A DNA stretch of 11,245 nucleotides from Lachnospiraceae bacterium (GTDB taxonomy: Bacteria; Bacillota; Clostridia; Lachnospirales; Lachnospiraceae): positions 1-11,245 of the forward strand of contig CAAEUM010000030.1 in NCBI GenBank assembly GCA_900759225.1, written 5' to 3'. Shown here one piece after another: positions 7,011 to 11,245 of the stretch. The notes beneath the pieces were generated by a model that saw only the letters and a program-made list of their open reading frames with translations, had not been told where the DNA came from and made no database searches. A program made the translations under genes and the position numbers. Each line of letters begins with the position of its first letter. Within the stretch, counting starts at the first letter, position 1.

Positions 7011-8111
7011 CTACCTCTCTTTCAATACCTCTGCAAGCTCCTCTAAGAAGGCCTGGTTTTCCCTGCGCTTTTTTACACAGATGCGGTAATAGGAGTGATC
7101 AAGGCCTGTATAATTAAAGCAGCTGCGGATCAAGATCCCCTTTTCCAGAAGCCTCTCATAAAGCCAGCCCCGCTCAGAGCCGTCCCCTCCCCTTTGTTCC
7201 ACATCCCGGAATAAAATATAGTTTGCCTGGGAGGGGAATACAAAAAATCCAAGGCTTTTAAGCCCCTTTTCCAGCCATTTCCGCTCCTCTGTTATAAGGC
7301 GCCTTGTCTCTTCCACATAAGTTTCCTCCCCAAGGGCCGCTGCCCCTGCCGCCTGTGCCAGTCCAGACACCGGCCAGGGCTGGCGCAGCCGCCTTATGCC
7401 CTCTAAAAGCGTTCCATTGCTGCTGAGCCCATAGCCCAGCCTGAGGCCTGCCATGGCATAAAGCTTTGTAAATGCTTTCAGCACAAAGAGATTGTCAAAT
7501 TCTTTCAGAAGAGGGATCACAGAAAATGACTGCCAGTCCTCCATAAATTCGCAGAAGCACTCGTCCACAGCGAGAAGCGTCCCCGTATCCCGGCAGGCCG
7601 CAGCAAGCTTCCTGACTGTTTCCTGCCTGATCGCCCTTCCTGTGGGATTATTGGGGTTGCACAGCCATACAAGACCGTAGGGGCCATCCTCCCTGCCTGC
7701 CTGTCTGATTTTTTCCGCCAGCCCCTCCCCATCTACCAGAAAGCCATCTTCACTTAAAAGTGGATATTCGTCCACCAGAAAGCCCGCTGCCTCCATGGCC
7801 TGCCTGTACTCAGAGAACGTAGGGGCCAGCACAAGGCCCCGCCTGGGGGTTACAAAAAAAGCCAGATGAAAGATCAATTCTGCCGCACCGTTGCCGCAGA
7901 TGATCCACTGCTCCCTCACTTGATGATGGGCCGACAGCCGCTCTGTGAGCTCCCTGCAGCAGCTGTCAGGGTAGAGGCTGCAGACATCACCTGAAATTCC
8001 TGACAGCAAAGCCTCCCGCACGGAAGGCGCGAGGCCTAAGGGGTTAATATTAGCGGAATAATCGAGCTTTACCGGTTGACTGTATATATCGCCTCCATGC
8101 TGATACTTCAT
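7011..8111 (-). CDS. cobD: L-threonine-O-3-phosphate decarboxylase (CobD)
   Basis: A 366-residue PLP enzyme of the class I/II aminotransferase fold. It decarboxylates threonine phosphate to (R)-1-amino-2-propanol O-2-phosphate, the linker that CbiB attaches to cobyric acid. The opening HGGDIY and [11 protein letters not shown] (16-26) are the usual CobD signature and distinguish it from its close relative histidinol-phosphate aminotransferase. Cofactor residues visible are NPNNPTG (152-158), D183 in AVDECFCEF, the Schiff-base lysine K216 in [16 protein letters not shown], and R343 in YYRICVK for substrate phosphate/carboxylate. Its position directly after cbiB supports CobD over HisC. The ATG has a GGAGG ten bases upstream, slightly long spacing. 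The 61-base AT-richer gap after cbiB is the largest inside the operon; I found no convincing promoter or terminator in it. Confidence 0.93.
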   Translation of the reverse strand: MKYQHGGDIYSQPVKLDYSANINPLGLAPSVREALLSGISGDVCSLYPDSCCRELTERLSAHHQVREQWIICGNGAAELIFHLAFFVTPRRGLVLAPTFSEYRQAMEAAGFLVDEYPLLSEDGFLVDGEGLAEKIRQAGREDGPYGLVWLCNPNNPTGRAIRQETVRKLAAACRDTGTLLAVDECFCEFMEDWQSFSVIPLLKEFDNLFVLKAFTKLYAMAGLRLGYGLSSNGTLLEGIRRLRQPWPVSGLAQAAGAAALGEETYVEETRRLITEERKWLEKGLKSLGFFVFPSQANYILFRDVEQRGGDGSERGWLYERLLEKGILIRSCFNYTGLDHSYYRICVKKRRENQAFLEELAEVLKER

Positions 8112-8172
8112 TGGCAGGCAGCCTCCTTTTCATGTGTATAAATTGAACTGTTTTTAAGATTTCCATAGCCCA

Positions 8173-9144
8173 TCAGCCTGCTGCCAGAAGGCCGGTCAGC
8201 AAAAGCAGCATAAGAATGGCCTGGACATAATACATCAGCAGGCAGGCCCTTTTAATATCCTCCGGTCTTATGGGACGCAGCTCATCTCCAATATAGGGCT
8301 TTTTATGAAGCTTCCCAAAATACCAGGCATCCCCTGCCAGCCTGATCCCCAGTGCCCCTGCGCAGGCTGCCTCCCCATGGGCAGAATTGGGGCTTGCATG
8401 TTTTTTCCTGTCCCTGAAAAAAATCCGAAATGCATTCCTTCCGTCACAGCCAGGCAGAAAGCAGGCAGAAAAGGCCATAAGAAAGCCGGTCACTCTGGCA
8501 GGAATAAAGTTAAGCACATCATCCAGCTTTGCAGCAGCCCTGCCAAACAGAAGGTAGCGGTCATTTTTATAGCCCACCATGGAGTCCATTGTATTTACCG
8601 CCTTATAGAAAAAGCCTCCCGCCGGTCCCAGAAGAGCCATAAACAAAAAAGGGGCTGTAACGCCGTCAGAAGCATTTTCCGCCACAGTTTCAACAGCAGC
8701 CCTGGCAATCCCTGCCTCATCCAGCCGCCCGGTGTCTCTTCCAACGATCATGGAAACAGCCCTTCTGGCATCCTCCACCTTCCCCTCTTTAAGGGCCTCT
8801 GCTACCTTCATGCTTTCTGTTTTCAGGCTTTTGGCTGCCAGAAGCTGGTAGCAGAAAAAGCTCTCCAGCAAAAAAAGAAGCCTGGGCCAAAAGGAAATAA
8901 AATACAGGATACAGGCCGGGATCAGAAACCAGAACAGGCACATGATACAGACCAGAACCCCCCCGGCAGCCAGCAGATGCCCGCCCATATACCTCCTTAA
9001 TTTTCCCTCCAGCCAGGAAATCATATGCCCCATCATACGCACAGGATGATAGAGCCACAGGGGATCCCCAAAAAGCCAGTCCAGAAAGCAGCCAAGCAGC
9101 AGTGCAAAGCCCTGGAATCTCCATAATTCCAACAACGGTTCCAT
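8173..9144 (-). CDS. cbiB: Adenosylcobinamide-phosphate synthase (CbiB/CobD2)
   Basis: A 323-residue integral membrane protein that joins aminopropanol phosphate to adenosylcobyric acid to form adenosylcobinamide phosphate. Family signatures in order are LDWLFGDPLWLYHPVRMMG (21-39), VGRDTGRLDE (134-143), VETVAENASDGVTAPFL (151-167), NTMDSMVGYKN (184-194), LNFIPARVTG (211-220) and the HASPNSAHGEAACAGALG stretch (249-266). Hydrophobic segments lie near 10-25, 58-100, 165-180, 212-230 and 303-322, as expected for this multi-pass family. The ATG is preceded by a purine-rich GGAAGGAAG. The short CobU-like gene ends 18 bases upstream. Its product works in series with CobD, encoded next. Some species call this gene cobD, which must not be confused with the decarboxylase. 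Confidence 0.96.
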   Translation of the reverse strand: MEPLLELWRFQGFALLLGCFLDWLFGDPLWLYHPVRMMGHMISWLEGKLRRYMGGHLLAAGGVLVCIMCLFWFLIPACILYFISFWPRLLFLLESFFCYQLLAAKSLKTESMKVAEALKEGKVEDARRAVSMIVGRDTGRLDEAGIARAAVETVAENASDGVTAPFLFMALLGPAGGFFYKAVNTMDSMVGYKNDRYLLFGRAAAKLDDVLNFIPARVTGFLMAFSACFLPGCDGRNAFRIFFRDRKKHASPNSAHGEAACAGALGIRLAGDAWYFGKLHKKPYIGDELRPIRPEDIKRACLLMYYVQAILMLLLLTGLLAAG

Positions 9145-9162
9145 ATTTTTCTTCTTCCTTCC

Positions 9163-9540
9163 CTACTTGATCCTCTGTCCCAGGCCGCAGGTTACCCGCC
9201 ACACCTGCTCCGCCTGCTCTGCCAGCTGGCAGCAGGCCCTTCCTGTAAGCTCCCGCCACTGCCGCTCAAACGCATCCATCGGCACGATCCCGCAGCCGAT
9301 TTCATCTGAAATTACAATACAGCCGTGATTCTTTGAAAAGAGGTTTCTGTCCGGCTGCAGATCCCCCTCCAAAATCCGCTTCACAAGAAGGTGGAAATGA
9401 TCAATGACCGGACTTTTCTCCAGCTCCTCCCAGGAGGCCTTTCCTGCATCTGCAATCTGCAGCTCCTCATTTCCCTTACATAAGCAGTTTTTCACAAACT
9501 CACACTTTCCCTGGGCCCTTCCTCCCACAACAAGAATCAT
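9163..9540 (-). CDS. Short, divergent CobU-like protein (cobinamide kinase/guanylyltransferase family)
   Basis: A 125-residue protein related to CobU/CobP but about one third shorter than usual. The N-terminal P-loop GGRAQGKC (6-13) has cysteine where serine or threonine normally coordinates magnesium. The C-terminal half matches CobU well: ISDEIGCGIVP (77-87) is the TNEVGxGIVP motif, and ELTGRACCQLAEQAEQVW with CGLGQRIK at the end follows the canonical pattern. The central part of CobU, including the RIxxH histidine that carries GMP in Salmonella CobU (His46), is missing, so guanylyltransferase activity is unlikely by the known mechanism. It lies between cobS and cbiB in the same operon as a full-length CobU. 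It may be a cobinamide kinase, a partner or regulator of the larger protein, or a decaying paralogue. The ATG at 9540 is chosen because an AGGAGG sits seven bases upstream; the ATG at 9546 is too close to it. Confidence 0.8.
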   Translation of the reverse strand: MILVVGGRAQGKCEFVKNCLCKGNEELQIADAGKASWEELEKSPVIDHFHLLVKRILEGDLQPDRNLFSKNHGCIVISDEIGCGIVPMDAFERQWRELTGRACCQLAEQAEQVWRVTCGLGQRIK

Positions 9541-9547
9541 CCTCATT

Positions 9548-9553
9548 CCTCCT
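9548..9553 (-). promoter_or_regulatory. Ribosome-binding site fixing the short CobU-like start
   Basis: AGGAGG on the minus strand, seven bases before the ATG at 9538-9540 but only one base before the in-frame ATG at 9544-9546. It therefore points to a product beginning MILVVGG, which matches how CobU proteins start. A longer in-frame start at 9612, inside cobS, is not supported. Confidence 0.75.
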
Positions 9554-9566
9554 CGTATAAAGCTTC

Positions 9567-10358
9567 CTATGAAAAGAGAAACACTGCCAGAAACCAGGAG
9601 CCCAGCTCGCAAAGCTGCAAAAACCAGCCTGCCAGATCACCGGTAATGCCTCCGAATACAGACCTTGACTTATAATAATAGTAGCCAAAAAGGCAGAGCT
9701 GGAGCATCTCAAAGCCAAGAGCCCAAAAGCCCCCCCTTCTTCCCCAAAACAGCCAGGCACAGCCAATCACTGCAAGAAGCCATACAATAAGGGCTGCCAG
9801 GCTTACCCTCCGGTTGGCTGCCTGGGAAAAACCTGCCGCCGTCCCCTTGTTTTTCGCTGAGGGAAATAAAAGCACAGAGATACCGCTGAAGGCCCGCTCT
9901 GTCACCATGAAAAGTACCGGGAAAAAGCAGAATAAGCTTCCCTTACAGGAGGAGGCGCGCTTCAGGCACTCATAGACAAGACCTGTATAAAGAAGCAGGT
10001 AGGCTGCCAGTGAGATGACTGCAAAGGCCCCCAGGTGAGGGTCCTTTAAAATCTGAAGGCGTTTCTCCCTGTCCCCGTAGGAGCAGACTGCATCCATGGT
10101 ATCCATAAAGCCGTCCATATGGATGCCTCCTGTTATAAGAATAGGGATCACTGTCCCTATAAGGGCCGCTGCATCCAGCGATAAAGACATTTCCCCTGCC
10201 AGCCAGAAAAAAGCCCCAAGGCACAGCCCCTCAAGAAGGCCTGTAAGGGGGAAAAAACACATGACATAGCCCATAGCCTCCCGGTTCCACTCCACTCTTG
10301 GCACAGGGAACCTGGAATACATGGAAACTGCAATGAAGCAGGAACGTATTACATTCAT
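9567..10358 (-). CDS. cobS: Adenosylcobinamide-GDP ribazoletransferase (cobalamin synthase)
   Basis: A 263-residue polytopic membrane enzyme that joins adenosylcobinamide-GDP with alpha-ribazole (or its phosphate), the last assembly step before dephosphorylation. The diagnostic acidic motif GGIHMDGFMDTMDA (77-90) binds metal, and DPHLGAFAV (106-114) follows as usual. The C-terminal FGGITGDLAGWFLQLCEL (235-252) is the second family signature. At least five hydrophobic stretches are visible, near 32-55, 63-78, 112-130, 140-165 and 185-205, with more at the C-terminus. The ATG overlaps the cobU stop by four bases (ATGA), with a strong AGGAGG upstream, so coupling with cobU translation is likely. 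CobS, CobU and CobT together make the nucleotide loop. The length is typical and the key residues are intact. Confidence 0.96.
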   Translation of the reverse strand: MNVIRSCFIAVSMYSRFPVPRVEWNREAMGYVMCFFPLTGLLEGLCLGAFFWLAGEMSLSLDAAALIGTVIPILITGGIHMDGFMDTMDAVCSYGDREKRLQILKDPHLGAFAVISLAAYLLLYTGLVYECLKRASSCKGSLFCFFPVLFMVTERAFSGISVLLFPSAKNKGTAAGFSQAANRRVSLAALIVWLLAVIGCAWLFWGRRGGFWALGFEMLQLCLFGYYYYKSRSVFGGITGDLAGWFLQLCELGSWFLAVFLFS

Positions 10359-10906
10359 TCTTCTCCTCCTTTACATGCCTTAAGCTGGATGGGAATGCCG
10401 CAGGCAACCTCCCACACCTGGTCACTGATGGCTGCAAGCCTCCTGTTTATAAGGCCCATAAGGCGAATGTAGGCCATGGTTTCCCGGCTGTATAAAATGC
10501 CGTCCCCATCCACCTGTCCGGTCACAATGACGCCAAGCTCTGCCTGAGACAGAAGGGTCTGTACCTGACAGACGATCTGCTCTGACAGTGATTCCAGATT
10601 TTCTGTCCGAAGGCCCTCAGGCCCAAACAGCTCATTGGCTGCCAGATTGGAGATGCACTCAATAAGCACTGATTTTTTTCCCTCTCCCGGCAGGCAAAGT
10701 CCTCCCAGATCCCTGGGGCGCTCCAGGGTATGAAAGCCCTTTCCCTGCCGCAGTTCTCTGTGCCGCTCCACTTTTTTTTGCCCCTCCTCACCAAAAGCCT
10801 CCATCGTAGCAACGTAATAGCGGAGTCCGTTCCCCGCTGCCGTTATAAGCTCCTCCGCGTACTGGGATTTCCCGCTGCCGCTGCCGCCTGTCACCAGTAT
10901 GACCAT
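10355..10906 (-). CDS. cobU: Adenosylcobinamide kinase / adenosylcobinamide-phosphate guanylyltransferase
   Basis: A 183-residue cytoplasmic enzyme, full length for the family. It is predicted to phosphorylate adenosylcobinamide and transfer GMP to give adenosylcobinamide-GDP. The P-loop TGGSGSGKS (6-14) is perfect. H49 in KKVERHRELR aligns with the GMP-carrying histidine of Salmonella CobU, and E83 in VLIECISNL matches the conserved glutamate. The usual C-terminal TNEVGxGIVP is replaced by TGQVDGDGILY (129-139). The tail DQVWEVACGIPIQLK (162-176) has the VxEVxxGIPxxxK form that I recall from a clostridial CobU subgroup. It follows cobT after nine bases, with AGGAGG five bases before the ATG, and overlaps cobS by four bases. 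The call to the family is firm. Whether both activities remain, given the altered motif and the second CobU-like gene downstream, is open. Confidence 0.92.
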   Translation of the reverse strand: MVILVTGGSGSGKSQYAEELITAAGNGLRYYVATMEAFGEEGQKKVERHRELRQGKGFHTLERPRDLGGLCLPGEGKKSVLIECISNLAANELFGPEGLRTENLESLSEQIVCQVQTLLSQAELGVIVTGQVDGDGILYSRETMAYIRLMGLINRRLAAISDQVWEVACGIPIQLKACKGGEE

Positions 10907-10915
10907 TTGTTCCTC

Positions 10916-11245
10916 CTACATCAGATGTTCATATTGCTGCACCTTAATATCTGAAAAGCTTCCCATATCCCGGTAAATGGCAAGAGCCATATCAAGAAGA
11001 GGGAAAAGGGCGGCTGCTCCGGTACCCTCCCCAAGGCACAGACCAGCCTGGATTGCCGGCCTTAGGCCAAGGGCCTCTAACACCATGGCACCGGCCGGTT
11101 CCGCGGATACATGGGAGGCCAGAAGATAACCCTGCACCTTTGGGCAGAGCCTTACAGCCGCCAGGGCTGCGGCCCCGGTGATCAGGCCATCCAGCACAGC
11201 CGGGATTCTATAAGCGCCGCAGCCTATATAAAAGCCGGTTAGGGC
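10916..11245 (-). CDS. cobT: Nicotinate-nucleotide--dimethylbenzimidazole phosphoribosyltransferase (C-terminal part)
   Basis: The last 109 codons of cobT; the 5' part lies beyond the right edge, and the frame is open to base 11245. CobT transfers phosphoribose from nicotinate mononucleotide to the lower-ligand base, making alpha-ribazole phosphate for CobS. Visible family features, in fragment numbering, are GFYIGCGAYRIPAVLDGLITGAAALAA at 4-30 (written here only as a typical turn-rich VLDGxITxAAALAA segment), SHVSAEPAG (44-52) and LCLGEGTGAAALFPLLD (69-85). The glutamate in LGEGTGA corresponds to the proposed catalytic base (Glu317 in Salmonella CobT). The C-terminus is complete, stopping nine bases before cobU. 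No start codon belongs to this fragment; an internal GTG near 11197 is not a real start, since the conserved sequence continues upstream of it. Confidence 0.95.
   Translation of the reverse strand, partial: ALTGFYIGCGAYRIPAVLDGLITGAAALAAVRLCPKVQGYLLASHVSAEPAGAMVLEALGLRPAIQAGLCLGEGTGAAALFPLLDMALAIYRDMGSFSDIKVQQYEHLM

Noticed and set aside
7011..8111. Histidinol-phosphate aminotransferase (HisC) as an alternative call for the PLP enzyme.
   Set aside because: The HGG start and the [10 protein letters not shown] signature, together with its position between cbiB and cobQ, fit CobD better.
8112..8172. A possible internal promoter or small peptide gene in the 61-base gap between cbiB and cobD.
   Set aside because: A TATACA-like box is present, but the sequence 17 bases upstream (GAAATC) does not resemble a -35 box. 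The small frame starting in the gap lacks a ribosome-binding site and runs into cobD.
8305..9000. A 231-codon open frame on the plus strand, opposite cbiB.
   Set aside because: cbiB is clearly real on the minus strand. The antisense translation shows no family motif and no good ribosome-binding site.
9541..9612. An N-terminal extension of the short CobU-like protein with a hydrophobic stretch, suggesting a membrane anchor.
   Set aside because: The extension would be translated from inside cobS in another frame. The AGGAGG at 9548-9553 and CobU homology both place the start at 9540.
10907..11245. A cobalamin riboswitch near the right end.
   Set aside because: The right end is coding sequence of cobT in a continuous conserved frame. 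The operon leader must lie outside the window.

Overview
The window looks like a chromosomal segment of an anaerobic Firmicute, most likely a Lachnospiraceae / Clostridium-cluster XIVa gut-type bacterium. This rests on protein style, the order and type of the cobalamin genes, strong AGGAGG ribosome-binding sites, YesM/YesN-type signalling genes and a G+C content near one half judged by eye. The taxonomic call is an inference. Every gene I can support is on the minus strand, so transcription runs from position 11245 towards 1. No gap between genes exceeds about 120 bases. I see no tRNA, rRNA, CRISPR array, transposon or riboswitch. The first gene of the cobalamin operon, where a cobalamin riboswitch would normally sit, lies outside the window.

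Region A (about 11245 to 4760) is a compact cobalamin (vitamin B12) operon. In transcription order it holds cobT (3' part only), cobU, cobS, a short second CobU-like gene, cbiB, cobD, cobQ/cbiP and cbiC. Neighbours overlap by 1-4 bases or are separated by 5-61 bases. CbiC methyl-migrates the corrin ring. CobQ/CbiP amidates the ring to cobyric acid. CobD makes aminopropanol phosphate, which CbiB attaches. CobU activates the product with GTP, CobT activates the lower-ligand base, and CobS joins the two halves. The unusual element is the presence of two CobU-family genes of different subtype, each lacking features the other retains.

Region B (about 4738 to 1) begins at a good sigma-A-type promoter (4710-4738) in the 116-base gap after cbiC. 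It encodes a leaderless pectin methylesterase, a YesN-type (receiver plus AraC) response regulator, a YesM-type membrane histidine kinase with an extracellular Cache-like sensor, and the start of a membrane-anchored sugar-binding-protein-like protein cut by the window edge. Tight spacing suggests one operon. The layout resembles the three-component sugar-sensing systems known from clostridia (binding protein + LytS/YesM kinase + YesN regulator), here physically linked to a pectin-degrading enzyme. A pectin-derived sugar is therefore the most plausible signal, but that is inference.

Most of the window is ordinary metabolism and regulation. The points most worth a second look are the CobU paralogue pair, the pectinesterase-linked three-component system, and the intracellular nature of the methylesterase.
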